Below, in pieces: positions 1-7,085 of a DNA stretch of 64,000 nt (positions are counted from its first letter, which is position 1; every line of letters starts with the position of its first letter). This stretch comes from CALLPQ01 sp038531745 (GTDB lineage Bacteria > Pseudomonadota > Alphaproteobacteria > Caulobacterales > Parvularculaceae). Made by a program: the position numbers and the translations under genes. The notes under the pieces are model-generated. The model searched no databases. It was not told the DNA's origin and was given only the letters and a program-made list of their open reading frames with translations. The stretch lies in contig JBCBBJ010000011.1 of assembly GCA_038531745.1 (NCBI GenBank), positions 44,770 to 108,769 of the forward strand, in the 5' to 3' direction.

Positions 1-45
1 CCGGTCATCGTCATCGGTTGTTAGGGTGTGGGTTTGGGCGGTCAT
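1..45 (-). CDS. possible 5' end of a gene cut by the window edge
   Basis: An ATG on the minus strand at 45 opens a frame that runs without a stop to the window edge (15 codons, ending in four Asp and one Arg). It lies downstream of the DUF2256 gene on the same strand. No good ribosome binding site is visible, so this is only a candidate start. The visible residues do not identify a product. Confidence 0.25.
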   Translation of the reverse strand, partial: MTAQTHTLTTDDDDR

Positions 46-105
46 GGCAATCTGTATTCGCGATCAACAGGATGTATTTGGCGGTCTGAGGAAACAGGGG
101 AGCGA

Positions 106-282
106 TCAGGCGTCCCTCGCGCTCGCACGATCAGACTTCGCACGTCCGCGGCAACGGTCCGAGCAATATTTTACCGTTTCCCAGTTTTTGGCCCATTTCA
201 TTCGCCAATCAAAAGGCCGCTCACAAACCGGGCACATTTTAGCGGGCAACCCGTCTTTTTTGCGATAGCGCTTCTCAGCCAT
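106..282 (-). CDS. DUF2256 small zinc-ribbon-like protein
   Basis: Small basic protein of 58 residues if it starts at the internal Met (MAEKRYRKKD). The track of Cys-Pro-x-Cys, RPFDWR, W..VKYCSDRCR matches the DUF2256 family, in which four cysteines probably bind one zinc. Function is unknown. Family members often sit beside photolyase or cryptochrome-like genes; here a photolyase is present but 52 kb away. An upstream start at 303 would add seven residues and is less likely. Confidence 0.8.
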   Translation of the reverse strand: MAEKRYRKKDGLPAKMCPVCERPFDWRMKWAKNWETVKYCSDRCRGRAKSDRASARDA

Positions 283-409
283 TGCTGAAATCCTTCTTCT
301 CACAGATGCTGATCAGGCATAGGATACGCCTATGAAGCAATCATACGCTTTCTTGGCGCGCGCGGGTATCGCCAACAGCGCACGCATTTTTTCGGGAGGT
401 TCTCAGCTT

Positions 410-850
410 GTGTCCCCATTTAATTGCAAAATCCTATCAGTCCTTGTTCTATTTGTCGCATTAGCCATTTGTCCCGCTGCCTCGGCCTTAAATGAGGGTG
501 AACCGGAGCCCAGCGCCACTGCCGCTGCTGTTCTCGATAAATATAATCGCACGGGCGAATTTCAGTCCTGTCTCAATCTGCGCCGCATTGCGCAAATAAA
601 GCCGCTCGATGCCCAATACTTCCTCATTCGCGCCAATGGGGGCGCGCGCTATCTGAATATCGTCACCAGGGGATGCCGCGGTGCTGCGCGCAACCGAAAC
701 CGTATCCAATACACAACGTCAACCGGGCGGCTTTGCCGGAACGAAATCATCAATGTGATTGATAACACCAGCGGTATTTTCGCAGGCAGCTGCGGTCTGG
801 GATCATTTGAAAGGCTGGAGAAAAAAGAAAAACCTAAGGCTGACGAATAA
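410..850 (+). CDS. secreted DUF6491-like protein
   Basis: I choose the GTG at 410 because GGGAGG lies about 11 bases upstream and the product then begins with a clean signal peptide (hydrophobic stretch ending CPAASA). An ATG at 332 would add 26 residues before that signal. The mature part has Cys-Leu-Asn-Leu-Arg-Arg-Ile, a conserved LCRNE and a late Cys-Gly-Leu-Gly-Ser-Phe. This spacing of cysteines resembles the DUF6491 family of small periplasmic proteins. The C-terminus is rich in Lys and Glu. Function is unknown. Confidence 0.6.
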   Translation: MSPFNCKILSVLVLFVALAICPAASALNEGEPEPSATAAAVLDKYNRTGEFQSCLNLRRIAQIKPLDAQYFLIRANGGARYLNIVTRGCRGAARNRNRIQYTTSTGRLCRNEIINVIDNTSGIFAGSCGLGSFERLEKKEKPKADE

Positions 851-1148
851 TAATCCCGATACGAATGATATTAAGGCTTAATGGCCCGTAGAGGCGTTGA
901 AGTTGCCGCGTCAAGGCGCGCAAAATAGGCACCGTAAGAAAATCATTTTTGAGTTTCTTGATGGCGTATTCAAACGCGATGCCAGTAATCTCGCGTTTTT
1001 TATCGTAAACAGAGTGTTAAAAAATCAGTCAACGGATCATGCGAGGAGGCATTAACGAGATTTTAGGTTACCGTTGAGCAATATTCTCTTGGTTAATCAG
1101 TCCGGGCCAAAAGGGGCGAAGGGTGACTGATAGGCAGAGGGAAAATAC

Positions 1149-1433
1149 ATGTCTGTTGCTTTTGATACGCATACGCTGGAATCGGCACAACCGGTTCTGA
1201 CCAGTGAGGAAATGTACCGCCGGGGGCTTGCCGCTTCAATCGCGGTTTCAAACTCGCGTCTTGATCTGATTGAGGCGCATAAATGGTTTAATCTTGCTGC
1301 CATGCAAGGCAATGCCGAGGCGCGCCACTACCGGGCTGAGCTTGCCCGCGAATTGTCCACCGATGAGATGTCTGAGGCCCAACGGTTGGCACGCGAATAT
1401 CTGTCCACCCATGCACCACGTATCTTTGGCTGA
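1149..1433 (+). CDS. small Sel1-repeat-like protein
   Basis: Ninety-four residues. The segment LIEAHKWFNLAAMQGNAEAR is one Sel1-type helical repeat (A.KWF.LAA.QGNA.A), here as a single unit followed by a second helix pair. Single-repeat proteins of this size are common in alphaproteobacteria and are thought to be scaffolds for protein contacts. GAGGG lies about 8 bases before the ATG. There is no signal peptide. A CtrA-like half motif at 1052-1067 lies upstream. The partner is unknown. Confidence 0.65.
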   Translation: MSVAFDTHTLESAQPVLTSEEMYRRGLAASIAVSNSRLDLIEAHKWFNLAAMQGNAEARHYRAELARELSTDEMSEAQRLAREYLSTHAPRIFG

Positions 1434-1482
1434 GGCGACTACCGTTCGCTTTTGTATCGATCGTGTCGTTCCCCTGATAAGC

Positions 1483-1513
1483 GCCGCAATTGTTTTGCGC
1501 GCTTGCGGCTTTT
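1483..1513 (+). terminator. Rho-independent terminator
   Basis: A perfect 7-bp inverted repeat (GCCGCAA / TTGCGGC, 1483-1489 and 1503-1509) is followed directly by four T. It lies 50 bases after the Sel1-like gene and should end its transcript before the NUDIX gene. Confidence 0.6.
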
Positions 1514-1588
1514 AGCCAGTGCGCCTACGGCTGACAGAGGCGCATCGCATAGCGCTGACTAACCGCACTCTTGGGAGAGGAAACGCAC

Positions 1589-2443
1589 ATGGTACCTGCG
1601 GCGTCGTCTGACGGGCCATCGGGGGGGTCAGGTCAAACGCCGCCGGTGTTTGAACGCTCCGCGACGGTTCTACTACTGGATGATAGCACAGGGCCGATGC
1701 AGGTTTTGATGGGGGAACGCGCGGCAACCATGGGGTTCGCAGCCGGCGCGTTGGTTTTTCCTGGTGGTAAAGTTGATCAGGCCGATAAAGCCCCGCCATG
1801 GCGGTTGGCTGACGGGTCCTCCCATCGCGCACTCCAGGCTAGTCCTGATACGGAGCATGATGTACGCGTCGCTGCCATCCGTGAGCTCTTTGAAGAATGC
1901 GGTATTCTTCTTGCCTATCGCGATGGCGAGCTCCTAACCGGTGAGGCGCTTTCGGCGCTCGTCCCCGATCTCATGGCGATGCGCAACGCCATCAATGACG
2001 ATGCCCAGCTTTTTGCTCAATTCCTCACAGACCACGCGCTTACCCCGGCTTTCGACCAACTCACTTTTTTTGCCCGGTGGAAAACGCCAGCCATGGTCAA
2101 TCGACGCTTTGACACCTGGTTTTTTGCCGCGCGCGTCCCGCCGGGTCACGTGGCAGTGGCCGATGGTGCTGAATCTCTCAGCGCAGAATGGGCGACGCCC
2201 ACACAGTTTTTAGCCCGCAGCGATAAGGGGGACGCAAAGATTATCTTCCCAACGGCCCGCAATCTGGAGCGGCTTCGCGACTTTGGCAGTGTGAAGGCCG
2301 TCATCGCGCATGGCGATCCCGGTGAGCGCGATGCGATAACGCCAGCCGTGAAGGATATTGACGGTGAGCGCTATCTCACAATACCGGATGGCCTTGGCTA
2401 TCCCGTCACCCGTGAAGCGCTAGAAAAAGCGGTACGCGGATAA
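1589..2443 (+). CDS. NUDIX hydrolase, NUDT19-like
   Basis: Predicted 284-residue hydrolase of nucleoside diphosphate linked compounds. GALVFPGGKVD (about residues 53-63) is followed after a long insertion by the core RELFEECGI (98-106), which supplies the metal-binding glutamates. This split Nudix box, with some 30 extra residues between the glycine and the REUxEE part, is seen in the NUDT19/RP2p branch, several of which hydrolyse CoA derivatives. The ATG at 1589 is preferred because GGGAGAGG lies 9-16 bases upstream; a TTG at 1571 would place the start inside that signal. Substrate is an inference. Confidence 0.8.
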   Translation: MVPAASSDGPSGGSGQTPPVFERSATVLLLDDSTGPMQVLMGERAATMGFAAGALVFPGGKVDQADKAPPWRLADGSSHRALQASPDTEHDVRVAAIRELFEECGILLAYRDGELLTGEALSALVPDLMAMRNAINDDAQLFAQFLTDHALTPAFDQLTFFARWKTPAMVNRRFDTWFFAARVPPGHVAVADGAESLSAEWATPTQFLARSDKGDAKIIFPTARNLERLRDFGSVKAVIAHGDPGERDAITPAVKDIDGERYLTIPDGLGYPVTREALEKAVRG

Positions 2444-2742
2444 AGCCATTCGGTCGTTGGCATTTAATCTCCCATCCCCGCTCTTAAAAACGCCGAATTC
2501 CAATGAGTTCACTTCCATGTCCTTCGACGCACAGGTGCGGTCTTCGACCCGCCGTGGCGATGCCTGTGTGCGCATCGAAGGACTGCCTGCCAGGACCCAA
2601 AATGACAGGTCGGTGCTTAAGGTCGAACAAGGTTACGGTATGTGCCAACAAGTCTGGGTCTAGTGCTCATGCTTTCTCTGGCATCAGGTTGAAACTGTCT
2701 GTATCCCAAGCATTGCCGTGTACTGGACGTGATTTTACCTTT
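2444..2742. other. convergent intergenic region with imperfect inverted repeat
   Basis: The 299 bases between the NUDIX gene and the M23 peptidase gene (convergent) hold no convincing gene. The two short open frames here lack ribosome sites and have unlikely composition. An imperfect inverted repeat is visible: 2521-2535 (CCTTCGACGCACAGG) against 2563-2581 (CCTGTGTGCGCATCGAAGG). It could form a long hairpin with a bulge. There is no T run, so a terminator role is unproven. Confidence 0.4.
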
Positions 2743-4719
2743 TTAAGGTGCACCGATCATTTGCGTAAGTTGCGGTGCCCTTTCAAATGCTGGGGAGCGC
2801 AAGCGGTCTATTTTTTCGCGGTGCCTTTCAAACTTTGTACTGGTTTTGCCGGTCAGAACGGTTCCCGTGGCGATTTTTAGGGCCTGGGGATTTACCGGTT
2901 TGCCACGATAATGCACCTCATAATGAAGGTGCGGTCCGGTGGATCGGCCCGTTGTGCCCACATAGCCAATGATATCGCCTTGGCGCACCCGTTTACCTTT
3001 GCGAATACCGCGGGCAAAGCCTTTTAGGTGTGCATAGGCGGTTTTATACCGGTTGGCATGTTTTATTCGGATATAGTTTCCGTAGGAACCAAATCGGTTG
3101 GCTCTCTCAATAATTCCGTCGCCAGTTGCTTTAATCGGTGTACCCCGGCGCGCGGCAAAGTCGACGCCTTTATGGGTCTTGCGATAGCCAAGGATGGGGT
3201 GTTTTCGCGGCCCAAACCGCGATGATAACCGCGCCCCGTCGATGGGCGTTTTCATGAGTAGCCGCCGGGCGCTTTTTCCTTGTGTATCAAAATAGTCGGC
3301 CCGTTGTGTCGATGTTGCCGGATCAAAGAAATAGTAGCCCTTTTCCCGGCGTTGGCCTCGCCAACTTAGGCGCCCGAAGAGAATTTGGCCGCCATCGACA
3401 ATTTTGCCCTCATCATCATAGATGACCTCGTAAATCGCCTCGAACCGATCCCCGGCAAAAATATCACGCTGAAAGTCGATATCGTAGGCAAACACATTTG
3501 CAAAGGCATTGATGACGCTGTCGGGTGCACCTTTGGCTTTCATGGATAGGTAAAGGTTACCGCGAATTTCGCCGCTACTGGCGCGCAGACGCCGGGTGCG
3601 TTCAACCGCCGCAAGTTTTGCTGCGAAGGTTCCATCCCCCTGCCGTTTCACGGACAATTTGTTTCCATCACTTGTGCGTGTACTGATTACCGTTACCGCT
3701 GGCGCTGGGCTGCTATCCCCTTGGGCTTGTTGAAACGCCGTTTGATTGGCCGCTTGCAACGTCACCTCAAAACGATACCCCGCCGGTAATGCGCGCAAAC
3801 GGATATGCGGGCCCAGAGCTTTGATGATTTGGCTCTGATCCTTGCCGGAAATGCCGGTGCGCGAAAAAAGACTGGCAATCGTCTCCCCGCGGCGCAATTG
3901 AACCGTTTGCGTGCGTGCGGAGGCAGTTAGGTCACCGTCAAAACTCGCCAGCAAAGCCTGATCCGACAAACGTTTGGGCGATCGTTTCAGGCGTGCATCA
4001 GTATAGGGACTAAAACTGTTTCCGGTGCCATCGTCACTCATATCCGCTTCACCCATATCAGCGGTGGCGAAAAAAGATGTGGGGCGTAGCGGCGTTGAAT
4101 AAAGGGCAGTCTGCTGCAAGTTCAAAGGGTGAACCGAGAGCGGGTCGCGCACATCAATGGCGGGCGCGCTCTGTGTCTCACCGCCCGCGAAATCAAGTGC
4201 TATGGTATTGGACTGCCCGCGCGGTTTTCGCCTTGGGGTGAACCGGTCTTTTGCGCGTTGATCCGGCATTGGTCCCGCCGCCACAACGGCCACTTGGTGG
4301 GTTCCGCGCGGTTTCAAGGTGGGGCTATCAAAATGAAAGCGGGGGCCTTCAGGGGGCAGCGCCGTTGCTGCGGTCACGGGCAGTGCAGGCTCGGTCTCAT
4401 CTTGTGACGGCGGGGCCATGGCCGTGGCTGGCCTGACAATGGCGGGCATACTTACGTGGCGCGGTACCGATGAATCGCCCATGGTTTCTGGCTTTGTCAC
4501 CATGGCGCTAATGAGCGGGCGGGCCCCCATGGCGACGAGCAACACAACGGCGCCAACGATCAACACCCCCACGGCCAAACCCCAAGGCTGCCGGCCACTG
4601 GTTTGCACTGGCCCCGTTTCAAATTGAGTGTGGGTTAGCCGCCCGATGCCCTCATGGTAGGCACGCTCTTTTCGCTTTTTTTGGCGTCGCCGGACAGGGT
4701 AAGCGCTCATGGTACTCAT
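2743..4719 (-). CDS. membrane-anchored M23 family metallopeptidase
   Basis: Predicted murein endopeptidase of about 658 residues. A basic N-terminus is followed by one membrane segment (about residues 45-68), a long low-complexity periplasmic stretch, a LysM/OapA-like region with LRRGETIASLFSRTGI, and a C-terminal M23 domain (about 495-615). The zinc ligands are readable as HKGVDF and HLHYEV. Such proteins cut peptidoglycan crosslinks during growth or division. The ORF can begin with GTG at 4722 or the adjacent ATG at 4719; no strong ribosome site decides this. The gene stands alone on the minus strand. Confidence 0.88.
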   Translation of the reverse strand: MSTMSAYPVRRRQKKRKERAYHEGIGRLTHTQFETGPVQTSGRQPWGLAVGVLIVGAVVLLVAMGARPLISAMVTKPETMGDSSVPRHVSMPAIVRPATAMAPPSQDETEPALPVTAATALPPEGPRFHFDSPTLKPRGTHQVAVVAAGPMPDQRAKDRFTPRRKPRGQSNTIALDFAGGETQSAPAIDVRDPLSVHPLNLQQTALYSTPLRPTSFFATADMGEADMSDDGTGNSFSPYTDARLKRSPKRLSDQALLASFDGDLTASARTQTVQLRRGETIASLFSRTGISGKDQSQIIKALGPHIRLRALPAGYRFEVTLQAANQTAFQQAQGDSSPAPAVTVISTRTSDGNKLSVKRQGDGTFAAKLAAVERTRRLRASSGEIRGNLYLSMKAKGAPDSVINAFANVFAYDIDFQRDIFAGDRFEAIYEVIYDDEGKIVDGGQILFGRLSWRGQRREKGYYFFDPATSTQRADYFDTQGKSARRLLMKTPIDGARLSSRFGPRKHPILGYRKTHKGVDFAARRGTPIKATGDGIIERANRFGSYGNYIRIKHANRYKTAYAHLKGFARGIRKGKRVRQGDIIGYVGTTGRSTGPHLHYEVHYRGKPVNPQALKIATGTVLTGKTSTKFERHREKIDRLRSPAFERAPQLTQMIGAP

Positions 4720-4931
4720 CACTACGGAACGGGCAGGGGTTGGCCTTGCCGTTTCAGGGGGGTCAAAGAAGCCAGAGCCCGGCCTTCAACCTGACACTGT
4801 TAGTAAAGTCTTTAACGGTCCATAGAGCAAGTCATGCGCCACAATGAGAGGGCGGAAATTGCTGAGATGACGGCCCTAAACCCAGGCAGCGAATCGGTCG
4901 ACGGTCTCGAAACAAAAATAGGATCAGCACC

Positions 4932-5618
4932 ATGAATGATATGTCTCAGTCCACCGTCGATCACACGCCCGGCGATCTGCCCCTTGATGATGTCTCAAAA
5001 CTGACCGCGCTCGATTTGTCGGCGCTTTTGTGTTCGCGGGTGTGTCACGATTTGATCAATCCGGTGGGGGCCATTGGCTCTGGGCTATCCATGCTTGATG
5101 ATACGGACAGCGATGCGGATATGCGCGAGATGGCGGACAGTCTGGTGCGTGAAGGCACAGGCAAGGCGCTGGCGCTCCTGAGTTTTGCGCGGCTCGCCTA
5201 TGGCGCGGCCGGCGGATACGGCGTGCAAATCAAGACCGAGGAAGCCGAAGAGGTTCTGATCACCCTATTTGATACCACAAAGGCCACCCTCGATTGGCAG
5301 GTACCCGTCGGGATTGCGGATAAGAACCGCATCAAGGTCCTGTTGATCCTAACCGCCGCGGCCAGTGAATGCGTGCCGAGGGGCGGCGATGTGACCGTGA
5401 CGCAGGTGGGCGCAAGCTATCATCTGACCATCACTGGTCCACGGCTCTTCTTGAATGATGACTTTGTCCGCGCGCTTGGCGGCGATGGGGCAGATATCAA
5501 GCCAAAATATACGCCGGCCTATCTTGCCGCGCTCCTCGCGCGCGAACAGGGTGGGCACCTCACCGCCGTCCGCACTGACGACGCGATCACCATGGCAGCT
5601 GAGTTTGCGCAAACATGA
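4932..5618 (+). CDS. chpT: ChpT-type histidine phosphotransferase
   Basis: Relay protein that in alphaproteobacteria passes phosphate from CckA to CtrA and CpdR. Length 228 residues. The phospho-accepting site is His39 in CSRVCHDLINPVGAIGSGL, followed by a helical hairpin and a degenerate ATPase-like domain that lacks nucleotide-binding boxes, as in known ChpT. AGGA about 8 bases upstream supports the ATG. A receiver-domain gene follows on the same strand, separated by a CtrA-like motif. This fits the cell-cycle relay, though CckA and CtrA are not in the window. Confidence 0.88.
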   Translation: MNDMSQSTVDHTPGDLPLDDVSKLTALDLSALLCSRVCHDLINPVGAIGSGLSMLDDTDSDADMREMADSLVREGTGKALALLSFARLAYGAAGGYGVQIKTEEAEEVLITLFDTTKATLDWQVPVGIADKNRIKVLLILTAAASECVPRGGDVTVTQVGASYHLTITGPRLFLNDDFVRALGGDGADIKPKYTPAYLAALLAREQGGHLTAVRTDDAITMAAEFAQT

Positions 5619-5674
5619 TTGGTACGCCCGTTCCTAATGCCGGTGCCGGTTGCAAGACATGTTTTAGGCTGCGG

Positions 5675-5690
5675 TTAACCTGAAGCTAAC
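5675..5690 (+). promoter_or_regulatory. candidate CtrA box
   Basis: TTAAC, six bases, CTAAC lies 47 bases before the receiver-protein gene. It differs by one base from the CtrA consensus TTAAC-N6-TTAAC. Its place between chpT and a receiver gene makes control by the CtrA relay plausible. Confidence 0.45.
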
Positions 5691-5736
5691 AGCTGCCGGG
5701 GATACTTCGATCCTAGTCTCGTTAGGGGATCCCGGC

Positions 5737-6213
5737 ATGCAAACCTGCCTTATTGTTGAAGATAGCGCTGTAATACGCACCATCATGGCTGAAATGCTGA
5801 AGGAGTTGGGCTTGTCCCCGGTTGAGTGCGCCACCGCCACCGAGGCAGTTGATTACTGCTGTCAAGATCACCCATCGGTTGTGTTTCTTGACTGGGACCT
5901 ACCCAGCTTGGGGGCTCTTGATTTTTTGCGCGGAGTTGGCGGTTTGCCCACCGACGAGCGCCCGCACATCGTGTTGTGCGCCACAGAAAACGATCCGCAG
6001 CAATTCGCGCTGGCCCACGCGGCCGGGGCAGCCCACCATCTTCTGAAGCCGTTCGATAAGCGCCGCCTCGCCGTTAAATTGGCGGATATTGGTGTCCTTG
6101 AAGAGGCAGCTGTTCCGTCCGCTGATGGCAATGAAAATGGCAGCGATGGTGGCAATTTGGCGTTGGAAGAGGACGCACCCGCCCAAAGCGCCCCGGATGT
6201 TGCTTCTGGCTAA
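5737..6213 (+). CDS. single-domain response regulator (receiver protein)
   Basis: A CheY-like receiver of 158 residues: acidic pair Glu8-Asp9, phospho-acceptor Asp52 in VVFLDWDLPS, and the conserved Lys in HHLLKPFD. After the receiver (about 1-125) comes an acidic, Gly/Asn-rich tail with no output domain. It therefore acts by protein contact rather than DNA binding. It follows chpT and may take phosphate from it, but this pairing is inferred from position only. AGGGG lies about 10 bases before the ATG. Confidence 0.85.
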   Translation: MQTCLIVEDSAVIRTIMAEMLKELGLSPVECATATEAVDYCCQDHPSVVFLDWDLPSLGALDFLRGVGGLPTDERPHIVLCATENDPQQFALAHAAGAAHHLLKPFDKRRLAVKLADIGVLEEAAVPSADGNENGSDGGNLALEEDAPAQSAPDVASG

Positions 6214-6261
6214 TCCATCTCAAGGGCGCACTCCCTGACAGATTCTGCCGAAAATAGGGCA

Positions 6262-6277
6262 TTAACGTCCCAATAAC
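6262..6277 (+). promoter_or_regulatory. candidate CtrA-like box
   Basis: TTAAC, six bases, ATAAC, one mismatch from the CtrA consensus, lies 105 bases before the secreted Arg-rich protein gene. It is weak evidence alone but repeats the pattern seen at 5675. Confidence 0.3.
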
Positions 6278-6382
6278 CTTGTTATCGGCGCAAATGGGCG
6301 TCAATCGTGCCAGATTTAGCTGTTTATATCACCATATCGATCCCGGCCCCACTTCTGGGGCCTGACAAGAAGGGAGATCGCG

Positions 6383-6901
6383 ATGCGTGTGACCACAGCA
6401 CCTTTACTCAAACGCGCCATGTTGGCGCTTACCGGTGGCCTTGCCGGCTTAGCTGTCATGGCCGCAACGCCAGCTTCGGCCAACGCCTATGACAAGCAGG
6501 TCTCAAAATATGAAAAAAGCGACCACCGTGCGCACCATAACCAGCGCAAAGACCGCTTTACAAAAGATCGCTTCCATCGGGCTGACCCCTATCGCCGTAA
6601 TGGTGTGCGTATTTCCGTGAACACGCGCGACCGATATAACCGCGATAATCGATTCGATAACCGGTATGATAATCGTCGCCGTGGGTCTGATTCCAAGGTG
6701 ATCAAGCGCGAGCGATTCCGCACTCGGTACAATGCGCGGATCGTTCTTACCGAAGAGGTGACCTTTGGGCGCAGAGGAAATCGCCTTGTGTGTACGGTGG
6801 CGGTTCGTGGCCCGGAAGCCGATTGTATTTCGCGTCGCCGCTTAAACCGGATTGCCAATAACTATTGTTCTCGCGATGCGCGCGTCCGTATCCTGGCATA
6901 G
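6383..6901 (+). CDS. secreted arginine-rich protein of unknown function
   Basis: A 172-residue protein with a signal peptide (about residues 1-35, ending TPASANA). A strongly basic, Asp/Asn/Arg/Tyr-rich linker follows (DRYNRDNRFDNRYDNRR), then a small C-terminal domain with three cysteines (LVCTVAV, DCISRRR, YCSRD). GGGAG precedes the ATG by about 7 bases. The linker looks disordered and could bind anionic surface polymers; this is a guess. A good terminator follows. I do not recognise the family. Confidence 0.65.
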   Translation: MRVTTAPLLKRAMLALTGGLAGLAVMAATPASANAYDKQVSKYEKSDHRAHHNQRKDRFTKDRFHRADPYRRNGVRISVNTRDRYNRDNRFDNRYDNRRRGSDSKVIKRERFRTRYNARIVLTEEVTFGRRGNRLVCTVAVRGPEADCISRRRLNRIANNYCSRDARVRILA

Positions 6902-6949
6902 TCCGGCAATCTCGAAGACCCATGTGGCGTAAACATGGTGTTGCGTACA

Positions 6950-6980
6950 AAACCCCCGTCCCTCTGGGCCGGGGGTTTTT
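6950..6980 (+). terminator. Rho-independent terminator
   Basis: AACCCCCG (6951-6958) pairs with CGGGGGTT (6970-6977), and the stem runs into a T-rich tail. It ends the transcript of the Arg-rich protein gene, 50 bases after its stop codon. Confidence 0.8.
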
Positions 6981-7085
6981 CTTTGCGCTTTGGCCATAGT
7001 TTTCCGTTGCCAGCTTGTGAAAAACCCCGGCAAAATAAAGTGCTGGGGCATATGGCAGCCCGCTGATCCCCCTCAATGAAGACCG

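Noticed and set aside
1052..1067. CtrA box before the Sel1-like gene
   Set aside because: Only the left half TTAAC matches; the right half TTAGG departs at two positions.
2457..2880. Two plus-strand open frames after the NUDIX gene
   Set aside because: They overlap each other and the M23 gene end, lack ribosome sites, and cover the inverted repeat at 2521-2581.
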